Source: Rhodobacterales bacterium (lineage in GTDB: Bacteria; Pseudomonadota; Alphaproteobacteria; Rhodobacterales; Rhodobacteraceae). Taken from it: DNA of 51,173 nucleotides. The notes beneath the pieces were generated by a model. It was not told where the DNA came from, searched no databases, and saw only the letters and a program-made list of their open reading frames with translations. The position numbers were made by a program, and so were the translations under genes. Each line of letters begins with the position of its first letter. Position 1 is the stretch's first letter. Shown piece by piece: positions 9,421 to 17,272 of this stretch. The stretch spans positions 1 to 51,173 of the forward strand of contig JANYFE010000004.1 in NCBI GenBank assembly GCA_025362795.1, given 5' to 3'.

Positions 9421-9651
9421 ATGGCGTTAAGCTACAAAGGCCGGCGCAGGCTAGCGCTGCTGATCCTGGTGGTGGGATTGCCGCTGTATGTGGTGGTCGC
9501 GGTCAATCTGGTGGCATTGATCGACCGTCCGTCGGTTCTTGTGGAACTGGCGATCTATATCGGTCTGGGTTTTTTGTGGATGCTGCCGCTGAAGTCGGTG
9601 TTTCTGGGAATTGGCCAATCTGATCCTGATCAGATTGATCGGGAAAGCTGA
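9421..9651 (+). CDS. DUF2842 membrane protein
   Basis: A 76-residue protein starting Met-Ala-Leu-Ser-Tyr-Lys-Gly-Arg-Arg-Arg. Two hydrophobic helices lie at about 10-31 and 42-63, the second with the Gly-Leu-Gly-Phe-Leu-Trp-Met-Leu-Pro-Leu-Lys pattern I associate with DUF2842. This small alphaproteobacterial family has no known function. A longer frame opens at 9376, but the ATG at 9421 matches the family start. The C-terminal tail (Gln-Ser-Asp-Pro-Asp-Gln-Ile-Asp) is encoded by a run of GATC sites. Confidence 0.85.
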   Translation: MALSYKGRRRLALLILVVGLPLYVVVAVNLVALIDRPSVLVELAIYIGLGFLWMLPLKSVFLGIGQSDPDQIDRES

Positions 9652-9785
9652 TCAATTCTGCCGCGGTTGCGATTGTTCTGCGAAAAATCGGGTCGGGTCG
9701 GGTCTGGTCGGGGAGGGCGCAATTTTTCTGCGAAAAATGGCAGATCAGCTGATCCGGCGTCCGGTTCAGAATGATCTGTAAATTC

Positions 9786-9817
9786 GATCAGGCGGAAGGC
9801 TTGCCCTCCGCCTGATC
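9786..9817. terminator. Strong hairpin between convergent genes
   Basis: GATCAGGCGGA (9786-9796) and TCCGCCTGATC (9807-9817) form a perfect 11-bp stem with a 10-base loop. It lies between the DUF2842 gene (plus) and the long Ala/Pro-rich gene (minus). The geometry fits a bidirectional terminator. A short T run (CCTTTT) follows on the plus side. Confidence 0.7.
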
Positions 9818-9835
9818 AGCGAGCCTTTTGGCAGA

Positions 9836-12304
9836 TTAGCCCGCGATACGTTTTGCCTCTATCAGGATCGGGGAGGCTTCGGCCAGTTCAAACTGACCGC
9901 GTTTGGTTTTCTGGATGCGACCGTCGCGCAGCAGGCGGCCAAAGCCGCGCAGACTGTCTTCGCGGTTCATCTCGGCCAGTTGCGGCATGTCGGCGATTTG
10001 CTGAAACAGCAATGGACGGGTGAAACTGGGGCGACCCAGAACCAGCGTGCAATAGGCACCGGCGGCCTCGATCAACTCGCCCATCGACGTGGCGCCGAGG
10101 CTTTCGGCAAATTCCGCAAAACTTTGCTTTTGGCTGTTGGCGAAGATGTTTGCCATGTCTTCGGGCGTCAGAGCGCCTTCATCTTCGTCATCCAGCGGCG
10201 AGGTTTCGGTCTGGACGGCGAGGCTGCCCGACGTGACACGGCGCGGGCGCACCGGTTGGGCGGGGCCGGGCTGGGTGGCGGCAGGTTGCAACACCATCGG
10301 CGGCGCGACACTGGGCACAATCTGTGGCATCGGGCGGGACGGGTCGGCGACGGCGTCCTTTTTGCGGTCGATGCGCTGGGCAGACACCAGCACCAGGGGG
10401 GCGGGGCGGTCGGCGGCGGGGGTCGGGACAGCAACGGTCGCGCCGGGGCGCATCACTTTGTCGAGGTCCTTACGGTAGGGATCCATGCGGACCGCGGCCT
10501 GCTGTTTGTCGGCGTTGGGGTTGAAGCGGCGTTCGGCGACGGTCGCCAGAACCGCGGCCTTGAGATGCGCGATGGCCGAACGACGGCGTTTGCTTTCCGG
10601 GACTTCCAATGCGGTGTTGGTCTGCGCCAGGAGGCGTTCGGCCTCGTCCGCCACTGAATCGGGCAGCTTGTGGTTTTCAGGTGCCGGTAGGTCCGCGGCG
10701 GCGTCTGGTGCCACCTCATCTTGCGGCGCGGCGGGCGCTGCGACGAGGGCTGCGGGCTCGGCGGCGGCGTCGGTGAGGATCGGCGCGACGACCGGGTCGG
10801 ATTCGGCAACCTGCGCCAGGACCGGGTCAGATGCGGGCAGGGCTTGCGCCGCGTCTTCGGGGACTTCGGCGGGATCTGAGGCGGTGTCTGTGGCCTCTGG
10901 CGCGGCAAAGCCCTTGATCGGCGCGATTTCAGCCTCAAGAGCGGCAAGTTCGCTTTGCAAGGCGGCCTCTGCCTCGGCGGTGAGCGAGGCGGATTCGGGT
11001 TGTTGTTGGGGTGCTTCGGCCACCGGCATCGTGTCCAGACGGCGAACCTTGATGACGCGGGCGCGGGCGCGTTGCAGCTTTTCGACGCTTTCGGCGGCGG
11101 GGGTGTCGTGGTCTGCTGCCGCGCTGTCAAGCGGAGGTGTGGGCAGGGCCGGCAAAACAAATCTGTCGGCCACGGGTGCCGCGTCCAGCGCCACGTCGGA
11201 GGCGGTGGTTTCAGGTTCGGCGCTGTCCGGGAAAGCGGTGAATTCCGGATCAGTCTGATCGAAAACATTGTTCAGTTCAGCGCCGGATTCAGCCTCGGCA
11301 AAGTCGTCGTCGCCGAGGAAGTTTTCGTCATCCAGCGTGACGCCGTCGAGCGCCAGAAGGTCGGCGGTGGCTGCGTCGTCATCAACTTCCGGAAAGGCAT
11401 CGACCGGCTCTGATGCGTCATCGGCATCAAACTGATCGGAAATACTGATGTCAGCCGGAGCGACGGCGGGCAAGTCAAAGTCGGCGGAGGGTGAGGCGGC
11501 TTCTGCGATGTCTTGGACAAGTTGATCGTCGAGGTCGATCAGACCGGCCAGAGTTTCGCGCACGGCGGCGGTGACAGAGTCCGGGGCGGCTGCGATGGCA
11601 GCGCGCGGGTCTGGCAGATCGGCCACTTCGATCGGCTGTGGTGCGTCGGGCGTATCAGGGGTGTCTGCCGAATCGTCGGGCCGGGCCGCGACAGGTTCGG
11701 GCGTGGCCGGCGGGGCCGCGATATGGGCGACGACCGCGGCCAGCGTTGTCGACGGGGCATGCTGAGCGGCTGGTTCGATCAAAGTGATCGGAGTTTCCGG
11801 TACTGTGACCAAGCTGTCCTGATCTTCGGCATAGGCTTCGACATCGGCAAAGCGTGCCGACAGGTCGGTGGGTGTCATCAGGGCTGGCGCAATGATCTGG
11901 GCCTGAGCGGCGCGAAGCCGGGACAGGCGGGCGGCGGCGGATTCAATGGCGGGGGCGGCCTCTGCCACGGTGGCGAGGACGGGAGCCGGAACGGGGGCCG
12001 GGGCCGGGGCGTGCTGCGGCGCGGGCATGGTGATTTTGGGTGTGACGGCGTCCGCGGCGCGCAGGATCAGGCCGTTGTCCTGAATCTTGGCCTCGACCCG
12101 GCGCTGGATTTCGCGTTCGGCGATGCGTTGCAACATGGCCGCATCGGGCGTCGGCGGTTCGGCCCCGAAGTAGCGGTCATCGGCGGCGAGATCGCGGAAA
12201 TATTCCGCAATCGCCTTCATCGTATTGAATGGCTCTTCAAACCCCTCCAACGTGCAAGAGAAGGTTCCATAAGAAACTGTAAGAATTTTACTCGCACCAT
12301 TCAT
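9836..12304 (-). CDS. Large Ala/Pro/acid-rich protein with conserved ends
   Basis: A protein of about 822 residues built from two ordered ends and a very long low-complexity middle. The N-terminal module (about 1-75) reads like a compact domain ([12 protein letters not shown], then Ala-Ile-Ala-Glu-Tyr-Phe). The middle (about 80-690) is dominated by Ala, Pro, Asp, Glu and Val. The last 110 or so residues form a second domain with Phe-Ala-Glu-Phe-Ala-Glu-Ser-Leu-Gly and a basic Gly-Arg-Leu-Leu-Arg-Asp-Gly stretch. I recall homologues in Rhodobacterales sometimes annotated as CheA-like, but no His kinase or Hpt motif is visible. The start was chosen at ATG 12304 (AGAAGG upstream) over TTG 12325. 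Confidence 0.8.
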   Translation of the reverse strand: MNGASKILTVSYGTFSCTLEGFEEPFNTMKAIAEYFRDLAADDRYFGAEPPTPDAAMLQRIAEREIQRRVEAKIQDNGLILRAADAVTPKITMPAPQHAPAPAPVPAPVLATVAEAAPAIESAAARLSRLRAAQAQIIAPALMTPTDLSARFADVEAYAEDQDSLVTVPETPITLIEPAAQHAPSTTLAAVVAHIAAPPATPEPVAARPDDSADTPDTPDAPQPIEVADLPDPRAAIAAAPDSVTAAVRETLAGLIDLDDQLVQDIAEAASPSADFDLPAVAPADISISDQFDADDASEPVDAFPEVDDDAATADLLALDGVTLDDENFLGDDDFAEAESGAELNNVFDQTDPEFTAFPDSAEPETTASDVALDAAPVADRFVLPALPTPPLDSAAADHDTPAAESVEKLQRARARVIKVRRLDTMPVAEAPQQQPESASLTAEAEAALQSELAALEAEIAPIKGFAAPEATDTASDPAEVPEDAAQALPASDPVLAQVAESDPVVAPILTDAAAEPAALVAAPAAPQDEVAPDAAADLPAPENHKLPDSVADEAERLLAQTNTALEVPESKRRRSAIAHLKAAVLATVAERRFNPNADKQQAAVRMDPYRKDLDKVMRPGATVAVPTPAADRPAPLVLVSAQRIDRKKDAVADPSRPMPQIVPSVAPPMVLQPAATQPGPAQPVRPRRVTSGSLAVQTETSPLDDEDEGALTPEDMANIFANSQKQSFAEFAESLGATSMGELIEAAGAYCTLVLGRPSFTRPLLFQQIADMPQLAEMNREDSLRGFGRLLRDGRIQKTKRGQFELAEASPILIEAKRIAG

Positions 12305-12447
12305 CGGATGCTCGCCTTCTGTCAAACTCGATACGGGTCAACATGGCGGTGTGAATGATCGAATCCGTGGACAAAACGGGGTGATTTGAAGGATTGATTG
12401 TGTCCTTGGAACCGGCACATTGCCGCAATTGGAAGAACAGTATCGGC

Positions 12448-13122
12448 ATGAATGAAGTGATTGTCCAATCAACTGCGGGGGTAACGCTGGTCGGTGGGGG
12501 GCGATTTTCGCCTAAAATGCTGGAAATGGCGCGGAGTCTGGCACCTCGGGTCGTTGCGGCGGATGGTGGGGCGGACCGGTTGCTGCGCCAGGGCGTCGAA
12601 CCGGAGGCGGTGATCGGTGATTTCGATTCGATCTCGGCCGTGGCGCGGCGGCGGCTGGCGGGCCGATTGTTTCCAATCGCCGAACAGGCGACCACCGATT
12701 TCGACAAGGCGTTGCGCTCGATTGCGGCACCGTTCGTGTTGGGGCTGGGGTTTTCGGGGGCGCGGCTGGATCATGGACTGGCGGTTTTGAACGGGTTGGT
12801 CAGCCACCCTGACAAGCGCTGTCTGATCCTGGCCCCGCAGGATGTGACGTTTCTGGCGCCCCGGCAGCTGGCGCTGGATTTGCCGCTGGGCTCGCGGCTG
12901 TCGCTGTTTCCGATGGGGCCGGTGGCGGGCACAAGCGCCGGGCTGCGCTGGCCGCTTCAGGGGATCAGCTTTGCCCCGGCGGGGATGATCGGGACGTCGA
13001 ACGAAGTCAGCGGACCGGTGCTGTTGGAATTCAGCGCCGATCTGATGCTGGTCATATTGCCTCTGTCGGCATTGGCGGCGGCATTGGATGGACTTGGGAT
13101 GCGCGGTGTTCGTGCTGGATGA
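12448..13122 (+). CDS. Thiamine pyrophosphokinase
   Basis: A 224-residue enzyme that transfers pyrophosphate from ATP to thiamine, giving thiamine diphosphate. The family signatures are clear: Val-Ala-Ala-Asp-Gly-Gly-Ala-Asp-Arg-Leu near residue 34, then Val-Ile-Gly-Asp-Phe-Asp-Ser-Ile, and Thr-Thr-Asp-Phe-Asp-Lys-Ala near residue 90. Gly-Phe-Ser-Gly-Ala-Arg-Leu-Asp-His is also conserved. The start at ATG 12448 follows GGAAGAA. The 3' end overlaps the convergent EamA gene by 71 bp. Confidence 0.9.
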   Translation: MNEVIVQSTAGVTLVGGGRFSPKMLEMARSLAPRVVAADGGADRLLRQGVEPEAVIGDFDSISAVARRRLAGRLFPIAEQATTDFDKALRSIAAPFVLGLGFSGARLDHGLAVLNGLVSHPDKRCLILAPQDVTFLAPRQLALDLPLGSRLSLFPMGPVAGTSAGLRWPLQGISFAPAGMIGTSNEVSGPVLLEFSADLMLVILPLSALAAALDGLGMRGVRAG

Positions 13123-13990
13123 TGTAGAGGCCTGATCCGACGATCAGGCCGATGCCGCCCCAGGTCAGCGCATTGGGGAAGGTGCCCCAGATCGCGTAGC
13201 CAAGGAAAACCGCCATTGGCAGTTCAAGGTAATGCAAGGGGGCCAGGGTGCTCGCGGGGGCGTATTTCATCGCCACGGTCATGCACAGATGGCTAAGGGC
13301 GGCCCAGAAGCCGACGCCGAACAGCCAGAGCCAGTTCAGCGCATCAGGGGTGACGGGGTCAAGTTCGGCGAGGCCGGAACCGTTGAACAGCCACAACAGC
13401 GGCAGGGTGATCAGGCTGCCTGCAATCGAGGTGTGAACCTGCATCGTCACCGGGTGGACGCGGTTCGACATGGCTTGGGTCGCCATCTCGTAAAAGGAAA
13501 ACGCCACGGCACAGCCGAGTGGGAACAAAGCGACAAGGCCGTAATGGCTCAGCGAGGGTTGGATGACGAGGAGCGCACCAAGAAAGCCCACGACCGAGGC
13601 ATAGATGCGGTTGGGGCCGATCGGGTTGCCGAAGATCACTTTGCCCAGAAACATCAGGATGAAGGGCATGACGAAGACAATGGCGATGGCATCGGCGATC
13701 GGCATGAATTCGACCGAGGCGACAAAGCAATAGGTCGACAGCATCAGGCAGGCTGCGCGGGCGACAAGCAGGGCAAGGTCAGACCGGCGGGCGCGCCAGT
13801 CAAGCCGCAGGACCAGCATAAGCGGCAGCATGCACAACAGCTGGAACACAAAGCGCGCGGCGGTGATCTGGCCGACGGGGATGGTCGTGGTGGCAAGTTT
13901 AGAGGCGGCGTCCAAGAGCGGCGCCAGAACGCAGAAGGCGAGCATCAGGACAAGGCCGCGCAGGATATTGGGGGCGGGGATCTGGGTCAT
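13052..13990 (-). CDS. EamA-family (DMT superfamily) transporter
   Basis: A 312-residue inner-membrane protein with ten predicted helices arranged as two EamA repeats (about 8-145 and 155-295), the usual plan of drug/metabolite exporters. Substrate unknown. The frame is open to 14191, but family members begin like Met-Thr-x-Ile-Pro-x-Pro-Asn-Ile-Leu-Arg-Gly, so I place the start at ATG 13990. That ATG has no good Shine-Dalgarno, whereas a short upstream ORF (14121-14204) has an excellent one. Translation of this gene may therefore depend on the leader. The C-terminus overlaps the thiamine pyrophosphokinase gene tail-to-tail. Confidence 0.85.
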   Translation of the reverse strand: MTQIPAPNILRGLVLMLAFCVLAPLLDAASKLATTTIPVGQITAARFVFQLLCMLPLMLVLRLDWRARRSDLALLVARAACLMLSTYCFVASVEFMPIADAIAIVFVMPFILMFLGKVIFGNPIGPNRIYASVVGFLGALLVIQPSLSHYGLVALFPLGCAVAFSFYEMATQAMSNRVHPVTMQVHTSIAGSLITLPLLWLFNGSGLAELDPVTPDALNWLWLFGVGFWAALSHLCMTVAMKYAPASTLAPLHYLELPMAVFLGYAIWGTFPNALTWGGIGLIVGSGLYIIQHEHRASQVHPMPPPMPTEAI

Positions 13991-14290
13991 GCGGGATGGG
14001 TATCGGGGCGGCAATGCGGTCGCGCGTTGGAAAACGGCAGATCGGGTCGTTTTGAGTGAATTTTCCGCGCGGTGCCTGCTGCACTGCCGAACCGGGGTAT
14101 GAACGCCGCCGTGGGATGTTTCAGGGCAGGTGAAATCCAGGGCAGGCAAGCGTACCTCCTGCCGCAACTTTTGCGCGGCAGGAGGCTTCACCTGTTACCG
14201 TCATCGGGATCCCTCCCTGTTCGGCAAAATCAGGTTCCCGCGTTGAGGTTAACATTCCCATAATTCATCTGTTCAAAAATATCCTCGGGG
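13991..14290 (-). promoter_or_regulatory. Long structured leader of the EamA gene
   Basis: About 300 bp without a main gene. Reading in the EamA direction it holds, in order: a possible promoter (TTGAAC about 14276-14271 with TTAACC 18 bp downstream), an AGGGAGG ribosome-binding site, a 27-codon ORF (14204-14121), and within that ORF a nested hairpin. The outer stem is CAGGTGAA/TTCACCTG (plus-strand 14187-14194 with 14127-14134). The inner stem is an 11-bp CCTCCTGCCGC/GCGGCAGGAGG (14155-14165 with 14175-14185). Then come about 130 nt up to the EamA ATG. It resembles a translational or transcriptional attenuator. No known riboswitch class fits. Confidence 0.5.
14121..14204 (-). CDS. Putative 27-residue leader peptide (upstream ORF)
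   Basis: ATG at 14204 lies 7 nt after AGGGAGG, the best ribosome-binding site in this stretch. The ORF ends with TGA at 14121-14123. The peptide begins Met-Thr-Val-Thr-Gly-Glu-Ala-Ser-Cys-Arg and contains a second Cys near residue 21. It has no signal peptide. The ORF covers the whole nested hairpin at 14127-14194, so ribosome movement along it would control folding. It is too short to judge by coding statistics. The call rests on the RBS and the coincidence with the RNA structure. Confidence 0.4.
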   Translation of the reverse strand: MTVTGEASCRAKVAAGGTLACPGFHLP

Positions 14291-14292
14291 GG

Positions 14293-14315
14293 GCCGGGGG
14301 GCGAAGCGCCCCCGG
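14293..14315 (-). terminator. Terminator of the sugar ABC operon
   Basis: GCCGGGGG...CCCCCGGC forms a GC-only stem with a short GCGAAGC-type loop, just past the ATPase stop codon. In the direction of transcription it is followed, after a C-rich stretch, by GATATTTTTG. This is a good Rho-independent terminator candidate. Confidence 0.75.
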
Positions 14316-14321
14316 CTTTCT

Positions 14322-15389
14322 TCAAAGTGCGAACAGATGCGCGGTTTCGGGATCGAAGCGCAGGCTGATCGGTGTGCCGATCTCGAACACCGCGTCGCGG
14401 GCGAGGGCGACGATCAGCGGTTTGCCATCGGTTGTCACTGCCTCGACGATGGTTTCGCTGCCCAGACGCTCGGTCAAAGCGATCTTGCCGTGCAGCACGC
14501 CCGCACCCGCATCCGCATCGGGCGACAGGTATTGCGGGCGCAGACCAAGCCGCGCTTTACCGCCCGCCTTGATGCCGGGATGGCGGGCGGTCAGCGTCAC
14601 CGGGTCAAGCGCGGCGTTGGACACGGTGGCGCGGTCGCCGTTCACTTCCTTCACATCGACCTCCAGAAAGTTCATGCCGGGCGAGCCCAGGAACCCTGCG
14701 ACGAAGGCGTTGGCGGGGTGGTGGTACAATTCCATCGGCGAGCCGATCTGCTGGACCAGGCCGTCTTTCAAGACGACGATCTTGTCGGCCAGTGTCATCG
14801 CCTCGACCTGGTCATGGGTGACATAGACCATCGTGGCGCCAAGTGCCTTGTGCAGCTTGCCGATCTCCATCCGCATGTCCATCCGCAGAGCGGCGTCTAG
14901 GTTGGACAAAGGCTCGTCGAACAGGAAGACCTGCGGTTTGCGGACGATGGCGCGGCCGATGGCAACGCGCTGGCGCTGGCCACCCGACAGTTGCGACGGG
15001 CGGCGGTCCATCAGGTGTTCCATTTGCAGGATGCGGGCGGCTTCGGCGACCTTGGTTTCCTTTTCCTCTTTGGACGCGCCAGAGATGGTCAGGCCGAACG
15101 CCACGTTTTCGCGCACGGTCATATGGGGGAAGATGGCGTAGGACTGGAACACCATCGCCACGCCGCGATCCTTGGGCGGCAGGTCGTTCATGACTTTGCC
15201 GCCGATGGTCAGCGTGCCGTCCGAGATATCCTCCAGCCCCGCGATCATCCGCAGCAGGGTGGATTTGCCGCAGCCCGAGGGGCCGACGAAGACGACGAAT
15301 TCGCCATCCTCGATGTCGATGTCGACGCCTTTGATGACATGCGCCTGGCCATAAGATTTCTTGAGGCCCTTGAGGGTGATGGCGGCCAT
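14322..15389 (-). CDS. Sugar ABC transporter ATP-binding protein (UgpC/MsmK type)
   Basis: A 355-residue ATPase that energises the adjacent binding-protein-dependent sugar transporter. Walker A is Gly-Pro-Ser-Gly-Cys-Gly-Lys-Ser-Thr near residue 38. The signature Leu-Ser-Gly-Gly-Gln-Arg-Gln lies near 135, Walker B Val-Phe-Leu-Phe-Asp-Glu-Pro near 157, and the switch His near 192. The C-terminal third (about 240-355) is the regulatory OB-type domain found in maltose/glycerol-3-phosphate ATPases. The open frame extends to 15716, but ATG 15389 starts where the family does. Last gene of the operon. Confidence 0.93.
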   Translation of the reverse strand: MAAITLKGLKKSYGQAHVIKGVDIDIEDGEFVVFVGPSGCGKSTLLRMIAGLEDISDGTLTIGGKVMNDLPPKDRGVAMVFQSYAIFPHMTVRENVAFGLTISGASKEEKETKVAEAARILQMEHLMDRRPSQLSGGQRQRVAIGRAIVRKPQVFLFDEPLSNLDAALRMDMRMEIGKLHKALGATMVYVTHDQVEAMTLADKIVVLKDGLVQQIGSPMELYHHPANAFVAGFLGSPGMNFLEVDVKEVNGDRATVSNAALDPVTLTARHPGIKAGGKARLGLRPQYLSPDADAGAGVLHGKIALTERLGSETIVEAVTTDGKPLIVALARDAVFEIGTPISLRFDPETAHLFAL

Positions 15390-15394
15390 GATGT

Positions 15395-16384
15395 TTACTC
15401 CGCTGCCTGAGAAAGGGATTGAACGTGAAGCAGCCCGCCGGGGCCGGTGGTGACGGGTTCGGGGTCCATTACATAGCCGCCGAACTGGTCCTGGGGTCCG
15501 TGGGCGAAGCCGAGGATGACCATGCCTTCGGGCGTTTCCACGATGCGGGCAGCATAGCGGCGGCAAGGCAGTGACCCGTCGAGGAAGCCGGGGGCCACGC
15601 GCCAGGGGCCGCGCGGATGGTCGGCGATCAGGTAATGGGTGCCGGTGACGGGTGGGTGGCTGTTGCTGCGCCGGGTCTGTTCGGACCATTGAAAGGACGA
15701 GGTGCAGAACAGGCAATACCAGTGATCGCCCTGTTGGAACACCTGCGGCACTTCCAGCTGGCCATAGCCGCCGGTAAAGACCGGGGGACGCAGGGTCCAG
15801 GTTTCGAGGTCGGGCGAGGTGGCAAAGCCTACAGCGCCGCCTGCGTTGGGTTCGGGGATACCGGGGGCACGGGCGGTGAAATACATCAGCCAGCCGTCAC
15901 TGTCGGGGTCGCGCATGACCCAGGGGTCGCGCATGGCGCGGTCGTGCCAGTGGCCTTTGGCATGGTCGGCCTCGTAGGTGTCGGCGTTGGGGCCGGTGAG
16001 ATCAAGACACAGGCCGTTGCCGACGCGGACCCAGTTGTGCAGGTCGGACGAGGTGGCATGGCCGATGCGCTGATACAGCGACGCCTCGGCCAGCGTGGTG
16101 CCGGTATAGAACAGGTGCCAAAGGCCCGTATCATCTTGCACCACCGATCCGGTCCAGGTCGTGCTGTCGTCCCAGGCCGGCGAGGCCGCGGGTTTGAACA
16201 TGGTGCCAAGTTGGGTCCAGTGGGTCAGGTCTTTGGAGGTGGCGTGACCTTGGGTCACGTTCAGGTGGCGCAGGTCGGGGTCGATCAGGCTGGTGTCGGC
16301 TTGCAGAAAGAAGCCGTGATACGTGTCACCATCCTTGGCATACCAGCTGTCCCACAGCCATTTTCCGTCGATCTTGATGGTCAT
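15395..16384 (-). CDS. Clan GH-J glycoside hydrolase (GH68/GH32-like)
   Basis: A 329-residue beta-propeller glycosidase without a signal peptide, so it probably acts on imported sugar in the cytoplasm. Trp11-Asp12-Ser13-Trp14 matches the Trp-Asp-Ser-Trp nucleophile motif of GH68 levansucrases. Arg152-Asp153-Pro154 matches the transition-state stabilising Arg-Asp-Pro triad of GH32/GH68, and Glu211 (Gly-Gln-Leu-Glu-Val-Pro-Gln) is the likely acid/base. Repeated Ala-Thr-Ser-x-Asp-Leu-x-x-Trp blades are typical. This suggests a fructoside such as sucrose or a fructo-oligosaccharide; that is inferred from family, and GH43 is a weaker alternative. It is embedded between the permease and ATPase genes. 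Confidence 0.75.
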   Translation of the reverse strand: MTIKIDGKWLWDSWYAKDGDTYHGFFLQADTSLIDPDLRHLNVTQGHATSKDLTHWTQLGTMFKPAASPAWDDSTTWTGSVVQDDTGLWHLFYTGTTLAEASLYQRIGHATSSDLHNWVRVGNGLCLDLTGPNADTYEADHAKGHWHDRAMRDPWVMRDPDSDGWLMYFTARAPGIPEPNAGGAVGFATSPDLETWTLRPPVFTGGYGQLEVPQVFQQGDHWYCLFCTSSFQWSEQTRRSNSHPPVTGTHYLIADHPRGPWRVAPGFLDGSLPCRRYAARIVETPEGMVILGFAHGPQDQFGGYVMDPEPVTTGPGGLLHVQSLSQAAE

Positions 16385-16393
16385 GATATCTCC

Positions 16394-17272
16394 TCAGCCC
16401 TTCACGCCGGTCGAGGCAATCGACGCGATGAAGGCTTTTTGCAGGTACAGATAAAAGGCGAGGACGGGGATGGTGATCAGGCTGAGATAGGCCATGATTT
16501 CACCCCAGGCGCGGTTCAGCTGGAAGAAGTATTGCAGGCCGACCATGACCGGGCGGTAGCCTTCTTCCTGCACCACCATGAGGGGCCAGAGATACTGGTT
16601 ATACATCGCAAGGAATTTCAGGATGGCGGCGGTGGCGAGGACCGGACCGGCAAGCGGCATCACGATGCGGCGGTAGATCTGGCCCCAGGTGGCGCCTTCG
16701 ACGCGGGCGGCTTCGATCAACTCGCCGGGCAGGTCTTTGAAATACTGCACGAACAGATAGATCGTCAGGCCGTCGGCCATGAAGGGCACGATCTGGACGT
16801 GGTAGGAGTTGAGCCAGCCCCATTTCAACCCGTCCAGCCCGATCCACGGCAGTTTGGACGAGATCAGCAGGAGCGGAATGGCGATGGTTTCAAACGGCAC
16901 GATCAGGGTGGCGAGAATGATGGTCAGCACCAGTTCGCGGCCCTTCCAGTTGACAAAGACGAAGGCGAAGGCGGCCATCGAGCAGACCAGCAGCGACAGC
17001 ACCACGGTGATGCCGGTGACGATGACGGAGTTCATGATGAACAGGCCAACCGGGGCGCGTTTGAAGGCGGCGGTGTAATTGTCGAAGGAAATGTCACCAA
17101 CCGGCAGGAAGGCGCGCAGGGAGGCGGTGTCGGCCAGCAGTTGCGCGTCGGGTTTCAAGGACGACACCAGCATGAACACCAAGGGAAAGACGAAGATGAT
17201 CGCGATGATGCCGAGGACGGTATAGCGGACGGCGAGCCGGAGGCCGCGGCTGTCGGCGGAAATGGTGGCCAT
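16394..17272 (-). CDS. Sugar ABC transporter permease 2 (MalG type)
   Basis: A 292-residue inner-membrane permease with six helices. The EAA loop that contacts the ATPase appears as Glu-Leu-Ile-Glu-Ala-Ala-Arg-Val-Glu-Gly-Ala near residue 180, followed by Ile-Val-Met-Pro-Leu-Ala-Gly-Pro. It belongs to the CUT1 family, which imports oligosaccharides and glycosides. Its ATG shares one base with the stop codon of permease 1, so the two are translationally coupled. It ends 9 bp before the glycosidase gene. Confidence 0.93.
   Translation of the reverse strand: MATISADSRGLRLAVRYTVLGIIAIIFVFPLVFMLVSSLKPDAQLLADTASLRAFLPVGDISFDNYTAAFKRAPVGLFIMNSVIVTGITVVLSLLVCSMAAFAFVFVNWKGRELVLTIILATLIVPFETIAIPLLLISSKLPWIGLDGLKWGWLNSYHVQIVPFMADGLTIYLFVQYFKDLPGELIEAARVEGATWGQIYRRIVMPLAGPVLATAAILKFLAMYNQYLWPLMVVQEEGYRPVMVGLQYFFQLNRAWGEIMAYLSLITIPVLAFYLYLQKAFIASIASTGVKG

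Noticed and set aside
14206-14250. TPP riboswitch resemblance (AACCTGAT and AGGGAGGGA on the minus strand)
   Set aside because: The CTGAGA core and the other conserved helices are missing, and the neighbouring thiamine gene is transcribed elsewhere.
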